Positions 27,723-36,716 are shown, counted from the stretch's first letter. The stretch is DNA of 64,000 bases from JAYWDA01 sp043747555 (GCA_043747555.1 JAYTOY010000081.1:1-64000); one strand, 5' to 3'. Translations and numbers: made by a program. Notes: generated by a model from the letters alone, not told the origin.

Positions 27723-28892
27723 CTATTCAATCACAACGCAGGCAAAGCCTCCGCCAGGAGTGCGGAGGTTCGTGGTTTGCCCTTGGTAAAGTCTTGCTAA
27801 GACCAGCTGTAATTCCCCTTGATAAGCATAAAATCTTAGATCGTATTTAAATTTTTCCGGACCTTCAGGCCTCGGTCTTTCAACTTCAGGGGCCACCACA
27901 TATTCTTGCGCCACAGTCCGTTTTAAAATTAAATTTTCAAAGGTTGTTTTTGAAATATTGCCGCCACGAAAACTACCCTTCGAGCCATGCTCTTGCATAG
28001 GTTTAAAGAATAATTTTTTTCGCTCGCTCCAAATCAGATCTTTATTTCCCGGGGTGATCGGTCGACTGGTTAGCAAATGTCTCTTAATTATATTTGCTTG
28101 GCTTTCAAAATTCGACAAGGTGTCTAAAAATCCTGAAGACCAATCTGTCAGTCGTTCTTTATCAGCTAGCAAAAAGTATTCGTACGGATGAGGTGAAAAA
28201 CAAACCGACTTTGTAAGGAAAGATTTTTTCAAATCGTTTGAAAGAGGGTTTTCAAAATAAAAATCGGTATAGCGGTTATAAATAAAATCAGGCCGGGGTT
28301 CCGATAAGGCTTTTCTGCAATCGCGAATCTCTGTTGACCATCCCCAGCTTTTAAAAAGCTCTTGGTAAACCAAAAATTCAACAAATAATCTTTGTTCAGT
28401 TGGATTTTCATCCGTGATCACTAGGTAAGGGTTTTTCAGTGGATTTCCGAAAAGGCTTAGTTCTTGTAAGATACAGTCTTTGATATTTTCAATTTTAAAA
28501 TCAGCTACAGGCAGATTTTTCTGCCGTGCTAAATACATATGATAACCTAAACCAAGAAAAGCCGCGTTCGTATTAATTTCAATCAGCTTCAATGTGCCTG
28601 TTTCGTCCAAATGAAAATCGTAGCTCATCATAATGCCGTTGTTGCCAGGATCCTTTAGGCCAATGGCTTGGGCTTTGGGCGCAAGAAAGTCTAAGTATTC
28701 TTTCCGCCCGCGCAATTCAAAACACGCTGAAATAAAATCCTGACCTTGTTTTAAAACTGACAGGGGCAGCTCCACATGAAAGGGACATAGCAAATTATCT
28801 GATACAAGGGCGTCTAAGGGCTGCGCCTTTAATCCTGGGTACGTATTTTCCAAGTGCTGAATAAAGTTATTTTTTAAAGACAGTTCAACCAT
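27723..28892 (-). CDS. Uncharacterised ATP-grasp-like protein
   Basis: The 389-residue protein has the feel of an ATP-grasp ligase: LIEINTNAAFLG in the first half, then LFFKPMQEHGSKGSFRGG (nucleotide-binding loop) and KYDLRFYAYQGELQLVLARL, followed by GQTTNLRTPGGGF, which would place metal ligands. These signatures recur in uncharacterised ATP-grasp proteins of Deltaproteobacteria. The substrate is unknown. The gene is divergent from exonuclease III with 53 bp between starts. Confidence 0.6.
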   Translation of the reverse strand: MVELSLKNNFIQHLENTYPGLKAQPLDALVSDNLLCPFHVELPLSVLKQGQDFISACFELRGRKEYLDFLAPKAQAIGLKDPGNNGIMMSYDFHLDETGTLKLIEINTNAAFLGLGYHMYLARQKNLPVADFKIENIKDCILQELSLFGNPLKNPYLVITDENPTEQRLFVEFLVYQELFKSWGWSTEIRDCRKALSEPRPDFIYNRYTDFYFENPLSNDLKKSFLTKSVCFSPHPYEYFLLADKERLTDWSSGFLDTLSNFESQANIIKRHLLTSRPITPGNKDLIWSERKKLFFKPMQEHGSKGSFRGGNISKTTFENLILKRTVAQEYVVAPEVERPRPEGPEKFKYDLRFYAYQGELQLVLARLYQGQTTNLRTPGGGFACVVIE

Positions 28893-28945
28893 TGTGTCCT
28901 TTTGGAAATTAAGCTATTTTGGCCCCACTTATTCGAGGTGTCCAC

Positions 28946-29713
28946 ATGAAAATTATTTCTTGGAACGTAAATGGAATTCGAGCTTGTTACAAAAAAGGAT
29001 TACAGGACTTTGTTCAAAAAGAAAATCCTGATATTTTTTGCCTGCAAGAAGTGAAAGCTAATAAAGACCAAGTCGATAGTGCCACCCAAACATTGGGTTA
29101 TGATTTTTCTTGCTGGTCGTCTGCGATCCGAAAAGGTTACTCCGGGGTCGCCACCTTTTCCCACCAACATCCTGTTCTTTGCGAAACAGGTTTTGGATAT
29201 CCCGAATATGAAGCTGAAGGACGAGTGATCAAGTCAGATTTTGAAAAATTCGATATTTATAATATCTATTTTCCAAATGGTGGATCCGGAGAGCTGCGCC
29301 ACGATTTCAAACAAAAATTTTTAAAAGATTTAAACCAACACCTAAAAGCCGAAATTAAAAAAGGTCGTGAAGTCATCGTCGTCGGAGATTACAACGTCGC
29401 TCACCGTGAAATTGATATTTACGATCCCGTACGACTGTCCAAAGAAAGTGGTTTTTTACCTGAAGAGCGTGCTTGGTTTGATCAGTTTATTGAGCTTGGT
29501 TTTGTAGACACTTTCAGACACCTACACCCTACGGATAAAGAGCGATACAGTTGGTGGTCCTACAGAGAACTTGCGCGAATTTCAAATCGTGGCTGGAGAA
29601 TAGATTATATTTCTATTACAAAGGGCTTACAGAAATATTTGAAATCGGCTGATATCTTAGATCAAGTCGAGGGTTCAGATCACTGCCCCGTTGTCGCAAC
29701 ATTAGATTTCTAA
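28946..29713 (+). CDS. xth: Exodeoxyribonuclease III / AP endonuclease
   Basis: This is the ExoIII/ExoA family enzyme of base-excision repair. MKIISWNVNGIRA is the N-terminal signature, FCLQEVKA carries the metal-binding Glu, VVGDYNVAH the Asp/Asn pair and GSDHCPVVATL the catalytic Asp-His. I start it at ATG 28946, with GAGGTG upstream. It is 255 residues long. It ends 1 bp before the opposing transpeptidase gene. Confidence 0.95.
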   Translation: MKIISWNVNGIRACYKKGLQDFVQKENPDIFCLQEVKANKDQVDSATQTLGYDFSCWSSAIRKGYSGVATFSHQHPVLCETGFGYPEYEAEGRVIKSDFEKFDIYNIYFPNGGSGELRHDFKQKFLKDLNQHLKAEIKKGREVIVVGDYNVAHREIDIYDPVRLSKESGFLPEERAWFDQFIELGFVDTFRHLHPTDKERYSWWSYRELARISNRGWRIDYISITKGLQKYLKSADILDQVEGSDHCPVVATLDF

Positions 29714-29714
29714 A

Positions 29715-30995
29715 TCAGTGACCGTTCGTCGCTAATTTTTCTTTGATCATGGGTTCAAAATATTTGCGAATCATAGTTTGACCCAAATAAGAAGACTTCA
29801 CGGTCCAAAACTTTTTATTAACGGTCAGCGCTGCCACTGAAATTTTGCGGTTATCATCAAAGGCATAGCCAACAAACCAATCCACTTTACCCTTGGGGTT
29901 ATCGCCTGTGTAATGACCGGTCTTACCGCCCATCTCGATATCTTTGAAATTACGATTGCGCATCAGGTCGCGAAATGTCTTCCGGGATGTGCCAGAAATA
30001 ATAGTCTGTTCCATCAGCTCTCGGACTTGTTCAGCGGAACCAGTTGTCATGATAGGTCCGCTATCAACAAGCTCAGCTTGGTAGACGATTTGGCCTTGGG
30101 CATCTTTTAAATGGTCGACGATATAGGGAACGACCATTCGGCCGTCATTAACAATCGTGCCAGCAATCATGGCGCCTTGAATAGGACTCATGCGATTCAT
30201 TCTGTTGTAGCCAGAGGCCACTTCTGTCAGCTCGAAACCTTTTTCTTGGGGCACATACGCGACACCCATATCGACGGGAATATCAGAAGGAATTTTTTGA
30301 TTAAACATATATCGTTTGGCGTAATCATTGATTTGATCAGGACTTAGCTTTTCTAAACTGAGTCGACCGAAAGCCGTGTTAATGGATTTTGCAAAAGCTT
30401 CTTTTAAACTGATCGAACGCGTCCACTTGTTGATTTTATCAGATAAAACATTTTTCTTATATAAAGTGTAGTTCCCACCATTGAACCGAATCGTGTCTGA
30501 CGGACGAACACCCACTTTATCAATAGCGGCTGTCGCCGTGACAACTTTAAAAATCGAAGCGGCAGGATAAGAGGCCTTTAAAGCTAAATTGGGTTTATCG
30601 TCAGAATCTTTTTGAAAATTAGCTAAAGCGAGAATTTTCCCTGTCTCTGCATCCATTAATACGATCGACCCATAATCTGGTTTGTATTGCTTTAGCAATT
30701 TATCAGCCGCGGCTTGCAGATCAGAATCAAAGGTATATTGAACAGACAGGTCCGATGGAGACCCCTCCCAGTTCATTTTAATTTTTTCAGGATAAGATTC
30801 GTGGCGCACAGACTCGGCCAAGGTCTCGGCCAATTGCACGCGGTATTCAAGGTGATTTTTAATTTTGATTTGAACTTTTTCTTCAACAGTTGGGCGACTA
30901 TTAAAGATAAGAGTCACTCCGGTAATAACGGCCGCGATAAGAAAAATCCGCTGGGCCTTTTTTCGGCGAGATAATTTTTTTTTCTGATGTATCAT
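29715..30995 (-). CDS. Penicillin-binding transpeptidase
   Basis: The 426-residue protein has an N-terminal TM anchor (residues 16-32) and a penicillin-binding transpeptidase domain. The active-site motifs are SIFK (147-150), SIN (204-206) and KTG (358-360). There is no glycosyltransferase or clear dimerisation domain, so it is a small class B-like PBP or L-transpeptidase-independent crosslinker, perhaps for specialised wall remodelling. No Shine-Dalgarno precedes the ATG; a promoter at 30996-31031 predicts a leaderless mRNA. Confidence 0.85.
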   Translation of the reverse strand: MIHQKKKLSRRKKAQRIFLIAAVITGVTLIFNSRPTVEEKVQIKIKNHLEYRVQLAETLAESVRHESYPEKIKMNWEGSPSDLSVQYTFDSDLQAAADKLLKQYKPDYGSIVLMDAETGKILALANFQKDSDDKPNLALKASYPAASIFKVVTATAAIDKVGVRPSDTIRFNGGNYTLYKKNVLSDKINKWTRSISLKEAFAKSINTAFGRLSLEKLSPDQINDYAKRYMFNQKIPSDIPVDMGVAYVPQEKGFELTEVASGYNRMNRMSPIQGAMIAGTIVNDGRMVVPYIVDHLKDAQGQIVYQAELVDSGPIMTTGSAEQVRELMEQTIISGTSRKTFRDLMRNRNFKDIEMGGKTGHYTGDNPKGKVDWFVGYAFDDNRKISVAALTVNKKFWTVKSSYLGQTMIRKYFEPMIKEKLATNGH

Positions 30996-31031
30996 AAAAT
31001 TAGTCTAGCACTATTAAAATTCCCGTTTCAA
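30996..31031 (-). promoter_or_regulatory. Predicted leaderless promoter of the transpeptidase gene
   Basis: On the minus strand TTGAAA (31026-31031), an 18-nt spacer and TAGACT (31002-31007) are followed by six bases and the ATG, so transcription would start at the start codon. Confidence 0.4.
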
Positions 31032-31126
31032 GACCTGAGTCGAAAAAATCACAAGCTCGGCCTCCTGTAGACACCAGATAGAGCTGAGTTTTCGAATTTT
31101 CTGTCCAGATCTAGGTTAATTGAGGA

Positions 31127-31162
31127 GTGACAAAGTCCGCGCGGGCCGGGTATTAAATGATA
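31127..31162 (+). promoter_or_regulatory. Predicted leaderless promoter of the TetR gene with palindrome in the spacer
   Basis: GTGACA (31127-31132), an 18-nt spacer and TATTAA (31151-31156) place the expected start at the ATG at 31163. The spacer contains the 8-bp palindrome CCGCGCGG (31137-31144), a possible operator. Confidence 0.4.
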
Positions 31163-31777
31163 ATGAAAACGAAAGAAAAGATTCTTTTGCAATCGATCGA
31201 ACTTTTCAACCGCAATGGCGTCAGTCCTGTGACGACCAATCATATCGCAAAAGCGATGAATATCAGTCCCGGCAATTTGTACTTTCACTACGCCAATAAA
31301 GAAGAGATTATTTTACAGCTTTTTCAAATGATGTGTTTAGAAACTTATGCCATGTGGCGGCCTCGGCAAATCACCAAGATGACGCCTTTGCAATTTGTGG
31401 ATCTTAATTTTGAGTTGTATTGGAAGTATCGTTTTTTTCACCGAGAAATGTATTCTCTTCGTCGGAAAGATATCCTTTTGGCAAGAAAATGGCGGACTCA
31501 CTTAGTAAAAATGATGCAATTGATGCAGATCCTGTATCGTCGATGGGTCAAACAAGGCATTATGATTCAGCTTTCCGATAAACATGAACTCATTTATGTT
31601 TCAGAGTCTTTACTGGCCATGGCGACGACCTTTCTACAGTTTTTTGAAAGCTCTGAACGCCAACCCAGACGAAGCAATGTTGTTCGCGGCCGGCGGCATG
31701 TCGCGCGGCTTTTGCGTCCCTATTGCACTGACAAAGTTAAAGACGAGTTTGAAAAATTTATCGAAGCAGAACCCTAA
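31163..31777 (+). CDS. TetR/AcrR family transcriptional regulator
   Basis: The N-terminal helix-turn-helix is clear: TTNHIAKAMNISPGNLYFHY with the typical YFHY...KEEII end of TetR domains. The C-terminal ligand domain is longer than average and basic (RRKDILLARKWR), resembling YcdC-like or fatty-acid-type regulators only loosely. I prefer the ATG at 31163 over that at 31157 because the predicted transcript begins there. It is divergent from the transpeptidase gene, which it might regulate along with its own gene. Confidence 0.85.
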   Translation: MKTKEKILLQSIELFNRNGVSPVTTNHIAKAMNISPGNLYFHYANKEEIILQLFQMMCLETYAMWRPRQITKMTPLQFVDLNFELYWKYRFFHREMYSLRRKDILLARKWRTHLVKMMQLMQILYRRWVKQGIMIQLSDKHELIYVSESLLAMATTFLQFFESSERQPRRSNVVRGRRHVARLLRPYCTDKVKDEFEKFIEAEP

Positions 31778-31833
31778 AGCAGGCTTATTTCTTCTGCGGA
31801 CCTGGTCCCATCTTTGCTATAGGTAGCCTTGTC

Positions 31834-31931
31834 TTAGGCACTTGGCATTCTTGGTTGAAGCTAGAGTCCCCCTCGAAAAGCGGTAGGTCCCATTCCTACA
31901 TGTTTGCTTCAACCAGAGCCAAGCAACCTAG
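31834..31931 (+). ncRNA. Candidate structured RNA / 5' leader with nested stems
   Basis: Nested complementary segments are TTAGG/CCTAG (31834-31838/31927-31931, one G-U), CTTGGC/GCCAAG (31841-31846/31918-31923) and TGGTTGAAGC/GCTTCAACCA (31852-31861/31906-31915). Inside lies a GTAGG/CCTAC hairpin (31883-31887/31895-31899). The structure ends 20 nt before the ATG of a small exported protein, so it may be a leader or an independent RNA. No known family was recognised. Confidence 0.45.
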
Positions 31932-31951
31932 GCCATAAAACCGGGGTGGTT

Positions 31952-32317
31952 ATGAAGTTAGTTTGGGTTTCAGCCGTGTCTTTAATGGCGATCTTTTTTG
32001 CGGTCAATTCGGCACAAGCTTCGACCAGCTCTTCTTGCCGAGAAATTGTGAGCGAGATGCAGCTTCTGCGAAAGGCTCAAAATCAAATTATTCTGGGTCT
32101 ATCAGAAAATCATATCTCGGTGGCTAAATCGATTGATGAAACATCGACGCAGTTAAGCTTCTACAATCGACCGGCGCCCATGCGTGTGATTCATAATATA
32201 AAGAATACGGCCAATGCTCTTCATAAAAGGGGCGAAAAGGGCAAGGAACAGGCCCAGACCTTAGACGAGGCCACTGCTGATCTAACCACTCGCTTAGCTT
32301 CCTGCTTGCGAAAATAG
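31952..32317 (+). CDS. Small exported protein of unknown function
   Basis: The product is 121 residues with a signal peptide (MKLVWVSAVSLMAIFFAVNS) and likely cleavage at AQA. The mature part is helical and basic with two Cys residues, one near each end (SSSCREI and ASCLRK), which may pair. I use ATG 31952, which begins the signal peptide; the open frame extends to 31904 but that region belongs to the structured leader. No family was recognised. Confidence 0.65.
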   Translation: MKLVWVSAVSLMAIFFAVNSAQASTSSSCREIVSEMQLLRKAQNQIILGLSENHISVAKSIDETSTQLSFYNRPAPMRVIHNIKNTANALHKRGEKGKEQAQTLDEATADLTTRLASCLRK

Positions 32318-32603
32318 GCATACCTTCGGCCTGATTATAATGCTTTGCATAATAATTTTTAGGCTCAAATCCATTAAAACAGTACAATAAAATCAAACAG
32401 TAAATGTAAGGTCGCGTCGAAAAAACGCAGTGCTCCGTAATTTGGGGTGAAAATTCCTTAACTGTTACAATAACTTGGTCAGGTTTAAGTTAATGTAAGA
32501 TTTTTTGTTGCAAAAAATTCATGCTTCATACTTAATGAGTCAGTTCCAAATTGGCACTCAAGATTTTGGCATCCAACGCCACGTGGGACTTAGGGGGAAA
32601 AGA
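32318..32603. other. Intergenic region upstream of the DksA-like gene
   Basis: No gene is seen. A 7-bp inverted repeat TTTTTTG-TTG-CAAAAAA lies at 32501-32517. TTGCAA (32508-32513) and CTTAAT (32531-32536) at 17-bp spacing could be the promoter of the next gene, giving a leader of about 60 nt. Confidence 0.35.
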
Positions 32604-32975
32604 ATGAAACCAGTATCTGAAAAACTTGTGAAAGAGTGCAAAGAACGACTCTTACACACGAAGAGTGAGATTCTGAATCGAGTGAAAGAGGCTCGTTTTA
32701 ATCTAGACACCAACGACGATAAAGGTGGCGACGAAGCCGATCAGACAGTGCGAGTGCTAGCTGAACAAGAATTCTTGAATATGCACGATCGCCTTCGCAC
32801 TCAATTGATAGAAATTGAAAGTGCTTTGGCCCGAGTTGAAAACGGCAGCTTCGGTGTTTGCGAAGAAACTGAAGAAATGATTGAAGCCGAAAGACTGAGA
32901 GCCATTCCATGGACTCGCCTGAGTATCGAAGGCGCTGAAATCCGCGAGTCAGTCAACAAGCGGTACGCTCGGTAA
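32604..32975 (+). CDS. DksA/TraR family protein lacking the zinc-finger cysteines
   Basis: The 123-residue protein has the DksA coiled coil (residues 5-80) and the C-terminal globule GSFGVCEETEEMIEAERL. Family members normally have CxxC...CxxC there; only Cys86 remains, and the other three positions are Thr, Leu/Ser and Glu-like, as in zinc-independent DksA2 proteins. The acidic tip DKGGDEADQ (39-47) could reach the RNA polymerase secondary channel. AGGGGG precedes the ATG at 32604. It would modulate transcription with or without ppGpp. Confidence 0.8.
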   Translation: MKPVSEKLVKECKERLLHTKSEILNRVKEARFNLDTNDDKGGDEADQTVRVLAEQEFLNMHDRLRTQLIEIESALARVENGSFGVCEETEEMIEAERLRAIPWTRLSIEGAEIRESVNKRYAR

Positions 32976-32984
32976 TCAACTACG

Positions 32985-33010
32985 CTCGGTAGACAGTCTC
33001 ATCTGCCGAG
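32985..33010 (+). terminator. Hairpin after the DksA-like gene
   Basis: CTCGGTAGA (32985-32993) pairs with TCTGCCGAG (33002-33010) through 9 pairs including one T-G, with an 8-nt loop. It starts 9 nt after the stop codon. The T-tract is poor. The 11-mer TACGCTCGGTA occurs twice, at 32964-32974 and 32981-32991. Confidence 0.5.
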
Positions 33011-33158
33011 CTCATTAAGTCTCAATCCGAGATAAAAACTAAAATACAGATCCACTCTTAATTTGCTCAGAAAAGCTCGTCTTAAAAAGAGAAATTTTCA
33101 CGAATATTTTAAGTCCCCCAGTGACAAGTGCTAATCTAAAAAAGTCCAAGGGGGATGA

Positions 33159-33788
33159 ATGAAGCAACTTAGTACAGTCATCATCGCGGTCGTAATGACA
33201 GCTTTAATTTTATTGGGTTTTCAAAACTGTGGCCAGCCTGGCCAGCTATCCTTGGTCTCATCGGATAATCAGTCAGCTCTTTCAAACTCTTTGGAAGTGG
33301 GAGCGCCTTCGACAGATGGGACCCCAGCTGTAAATATTCCTAAATCTGATCCAATCATCGTCATTAACGACCCAGTTGAATCTGCGATTTGCCGCGATAT
33401 GACTGCATCGGATGTCATGTTAAATGTGAGCCAGATTTCAAGCGATGGCGCTTCTTTTGACTTGATCGATTCCGATCACTTTATTTCTATTGCAAAAGCA
33501 GCGGTGGATTTAAAAGCTTCCTCCGGCGGAGACGTTAGCGAAATTCGCATTTTCTTAAATCCATCAGGCAATCAGGTTTTAGGTTCTGACAACGTAACCT
33601 ATGATTTAAAAACACCAAGTGCGCAGTCGTCGGGATTTAAAGTTCGACTGGCTTCGCGCACTCATGTCGTAGCGGGGAAGAATTACTCCCTCGCTTTAAA
33701 TATCGATCTGAGCCGGCAAATTGTTCGGGCTGGTAAAAAGTGTCTGCTAAAGCCTGAAATTCACAATGCTGTCTTGACAGCTCTTTAG
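33159..33788 (+). CDS. Exported lipoprotein of unknown function
   Basis: The 209-residue protein starts with a hydrophobic signal and the motif GFQNCGQPG, which in Bdellovibrio lipoproteins marks the lipidated Cys (Cys24). The mature part is predicted mostly beta. No domain was recognised. AGGGGG lies upstream of the ATG. Its stop overlaps the stop of the opposing agmatinase gene by 4 bp. Confidence 0.75.
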   Translation: MKQLSTVIIAVVMTALILLGFQNCGQPGQLSLVSSDNQSALSNSLEVGAPSTDGTPAVNIPKSDPIIVINDPVESAICRDMTASDVMLNVSQISSDGASFDLIDSDHFISIAKAAVDLKASSGGDVSEIRIFLNPSGNQVLGSDNVTYDLKTPSAQSSGFKVRLASRTHVVAGKNYSLALNIDLSRQIVRAGKKCLLKPEIHNAVLTAL

Positions 33789-34858
33789 CCCTTGTCGCGC
33801 ATGCGCTGGCGACTGAGCGCCAGCCAACCGCAAAGTTTATATAAAACCCGCGCGCCGACATTACCATCCCAAGGATCGGCGCACTCGGGAGACACTCCAC
33901 CACTTGAAACTTCATTAACATCAAAGCCAATAATATTTCGCCCGGACCTATACAGATGATTGAACAAATAATAAATCTGATCCATTTGTAATCCTCCTGG
34001 AACTGGCGTTCCCGTGTGAGGACAAAAAGAAGGATCCAGGCCGTCGATATCAAACGAGATATAAACATTTTGCGGAAGCTCAGAAATAATTTCTTCGCAC
34101 AGATCTTTCCAAGTGGCGCCTTCAAACAAACGGCCTTTTAATTCCAAATCAAAAAAAGTGCGGATATCTTCCCGCGAATCAATCAAATCAAATTCTTCTT
34201 CACAAAAATCTCTGATTCCAACTTGTACAAGCTTGGCGGGCTTCCATGGCGCATTCATGACGTTATTCATGATGGATGCATGGGAGTGCTGAAATCCTTG
34301 ATAGGCTTCTCTTAAATCAGCATGCGCATCGATATGCAGAACGCCAAACTCCCCTTGGCAATTTTCAGAAACCGCTCGCAAAGCACCAAAAGGTGTTGAG
34401 TGATCACCGCCCACAAGTCCAAGCCCTTGACCCTTTGTCAGAATTTTTTGGCATTGAATGTAAACCCAATCCGTCATTTTCTCGCAGGCGCCATTCACTT
34501 CAGAACGTAACTGGTCCATCTTTTTCTGATCAGAGCTTTGTCCATTAATCAGACCGATCAGTTCTTGGGCTTTCGCTTTAAACTCATCATTTGATTTTTT
34601 AAGACTCATGGGAAATTCCTGCATAAAATATCCGACTTCGTAAGCCTTGCCCGTTTCAAAGTCGAAAAGATCCACTTGTTCACTGCCGTTGCGGATCAGC
34701 TGCGGTCCCCATGAAGCGCCAGCACCATAAGAGGTGGTCACTTCCCAAGGGACGGGGACGAGGACAATATCGGCATCGGCTTCTTTTACAGGTAAACCAA
34801 AGATGCCGAAGTCGGCAGAAATAGCAGCATTTGGATCGTAAGATTTATTTTTTTCCAT
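33785..34858 (-). CDS. speB: Agmatinase (ureohydrolase family)
   Basis: The binuclear manganese site is complete: GGDHSTPFG, HIDAHADLRE and SFDIDGLDPSFCP, all typical of SpeB/arginase. The product would hydrolyse agmatine to putrescine and urea, completing the route begun by SpeA at 40.5 kb. Arginase or formiminoglutamase is the alternative, but the presence of SpeA supports agmatinase. The protein is 357 residues, longer than E. coli SpeB, with an N-terminal extension. It is divergent from the peptide transporter genes. Confidence 0.85.
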   Translation of the reverse strand: MEKNKSYDPNAAISADFGIFGLPVKEADADIVLVPVPWEVTTSYGAGASWGPQLIRNGSEQVDLFDFETGKAYEVGYFMQEFPMSLKKSNDEFKAKAQELIGLINGQSSDQKKMDQLRSEVNGACEKMTDWVYIQCQKILTKGQGLGLVGGDHSTPFGALRAVSENCQGEFGVLHIDAHADLREAYQGFQHSHASIMNNVMNAPWKPAKLVQVGIRDFCEEEFDLIDSREDIRTFFDLELKGRLFEGATWKDLCEEIISELPQNVYISFDIDGLDPSFCPHTGTPVPGGLQMDQIYYLFNHLYRSGRNIIGFDVNEVSSGGVSPECADPWDGNVGARVLYKLCGWLALSRQRMRDKG

Positions 34859-35096
34859 GGATTAAGCCTTTGTTTTTGTTATTACTTTTTTAAATTAAGC
34901 GGGCTTTAAATGACACCTGTTTTTAGAAACTTGTGCAAGGCATAAAACCCATTGCATTAAACTTGATTATTTACCGTGATTCCCCCAAGTTAAGGCCGTC
35001 GTGGCGACCCGGGCAAGTGGTTTGCGGCGATCTTATGGTAGCTATATTTCAGAGATCTTTAGAGTGACGACATCAGTGTTTGTAACGGAGGAATGA

Positions 35097-36716
35097 ATGA
35101 AGCGACAACTTGTTCTGTTTTTGGGTCTTTTTCTAACTTCAGTATTAGCAGGAGCTGCAAAGCCAAATCCTGCGGCGCCCGTGGGCGGCACTTTTAACAT
35201 GAATTTAGTCGGCGAGCCGTCGATGATTCATCCGATCATGAGTACCGACTTAGCCTCCGCAGATGTTCGACGATGGTTGGGTGATACTTTGCTGGCCCGT
35301 GACCCAGAGACTTATCAATGGAAACCACGCCTGGCTGAAAAATACGAGATATCAAAAGATGGAAAAAGTTATACATTTTTCCTCCGAAAAAATGCTTTCT
35401 TTCATGATGGCAAGCCAGTCACTGCCGAGGACGTTAAATTCAGCTTTGATGCGATTTTTGATCCTAAGTACAAAGCTCAACATCTGCTTCCTTATTATGA
35501 TGGACTTTCCAAAGTGGAAGTTATTGATGCAACGACTGTGAAAATTACTGCGAAAGACACCTACTTCAAAAACTTTGACGTCTTTGTCGACACTGAGATT
35601 ATTCCAAAGCACGTTTACGGAGATGTGGAAAAGTCCCAGAAGATGACTCGCACATACGTTGGAGCGGGACCCTATTCACTCGAAAAATTTGAGCGTGGGC
35701 AAAATATTTTAGTAAAGCGATTTGATAAATGGTACGGATTCCAAGTGCCTGAGTTAAAAGGTTTCTATAACTTTGCGGCAGCTAATCTCCGTTTTTATTT
35801 AGAAGAAAATATTATTTTAGAGCACGCCAAAAAAGGAGATTTGGACTATATCGATCTTCGCGCTGAATCTTACGTTAAAAAAACCGAAGGTGCGCCGTGG
35901 GACAAAACTATTTTTAAGAAAAAAGTAGAAAACTCGGGTCCAAAATCAACTGGATTTATTGGTTGGAATTTCCGTCGTGAAATGTTCCAAGACAAAAATG
36001 TTCGTATTGCATTAGCTCACCTTCTCAACCGTGAAGAGATGAATCGTAAATTTAAATACGATTTAGCAGAGCTTTGCCGGGGACCGAATTACAACAAAAG
36101 CGAATACTCGCCAAATACTGTAAAGGCTCTTGGCTATGATCTTAAAAAAGCGACGGAGCTTTTAACAAAGTCAGGCTGGAAAGACACTGATAAGAACGGA
36201 ATTTTGGATAAAACTGTCGGTGGCAAAAAAGCTGAATTCCGGTTTGCTTTAATTCATGCCAATAAAGACTCTGAAAAATATTGGACAATGTATAAAGAAG
36301 ACCTAAAAAAAGCCGGCATTGAAATGGAAATCAAATATCTAGAGTGGAATTCATTTTTAAAGCTGGTGGATGAAGGTAATTTTGATGCTGTTGCAATGGC
36401 TTGGGGTGGCGGTGATATTGATTGGGATCCCAAACAAATCTGGCACTCAACGAGTGCTGTGCCAGGAGGATCAAATTTTATTAATTATAAAAATCCAGAA
36501 GTGGATAAGTTGATCGATGAAGCGCGAATGACTGTCGATCGTGCAAAGCGCATGAAATTGCTTCGTGTTGTGTTTGAAAAAATTGCGGCTGATGCGCCTT
36601 ATGCCTGGCTGTTCAACGACAAGTTTGACCTCTATGCCGTGTCCAGCCGGGTTCAGCAACCTGCGGACACATTTAAGTACGAGATAGCTTACAAAACTTG
36701 GTGGCTAAAACCTTAG
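35097..36716 (+). CDS. yejA: Peptide ABC transporter substrate-binding protein (YejA-like)
   Basis: The 539-residue family 5 solute-binding protein has a signal peptide (cleaved near LAGAA). The family signatures are GDTLLARDPETYQWKPRLAE and GKSYTFFLRKNAFFHDGKPV. The segment NLRFYLEENIILEHAKKGDL matches the YejA subgroup. GGAGGA precedes the ATG. It binds oligopeptides in the periplasm and passes them to the permeases encoded next. In a predator this would serve uptake of prey peptides. Confidence 0.85.
   Translation: MKRQLVLFLGLFLTSVLAGAAKPNPAAPVGGTFNMNLVGEPSMIHPIMSTDLASADVRRWLGDTLLARDPETYQWKPRLAEKYEISKDGKSYTFFLRKNAFFHDGKPVTAEDVKFSFDAIFDPKYKAQHLLPYYDGLSKVEVIDATTVKITAKDTYFKNFDVFVDTEIIPKHVYGDVEKSQKMTRTYVGAGPYSLEKFERGQNILVKRFDKWYGFQVPELKGFYNFAAANLRFYLEENIILEHAKKGDLDYIDLRAESYVKKTEGAPWDKTIFKKKVENSGPKSTGFIGWNFRREMFQDKNVRIALAHLLNREEMNRKFKYDLAELCRGPNYNKSEYSPNTVKALGYDLKKATELLTKSGWKDTDKNGILDKTVGGKKAEFRFALIHANKDSEKYWTMYKEDLKKAGIEMEIKYLEWNSFLKLVDEGNFDAVAMAWGGGDIDWDPKQIWHSTSAVPGGSNFINYKNPEVDKLIDEARMTVDRAKRMKLLRVVFEKIAADAPYAWLFNDKFDLYAVSSRVQQPADTFKYEIAYKTWWLKP

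Noticed and set aside
31853..31914. tRNA-like cloverleaf between GGTTGAA and TTCAACC
   Set aside because: Only 62 nt long, no T-arm sequence and no anticodon arm; the pairing fits a long nested hairpin better.
33805..33824. Perfect 7-bp hairpin after the lipoprotein gene as a terminator
   Set aside because: No T-tract follows on the plus strand, and it lies within agmatinase codons; chance or weak pausing only.
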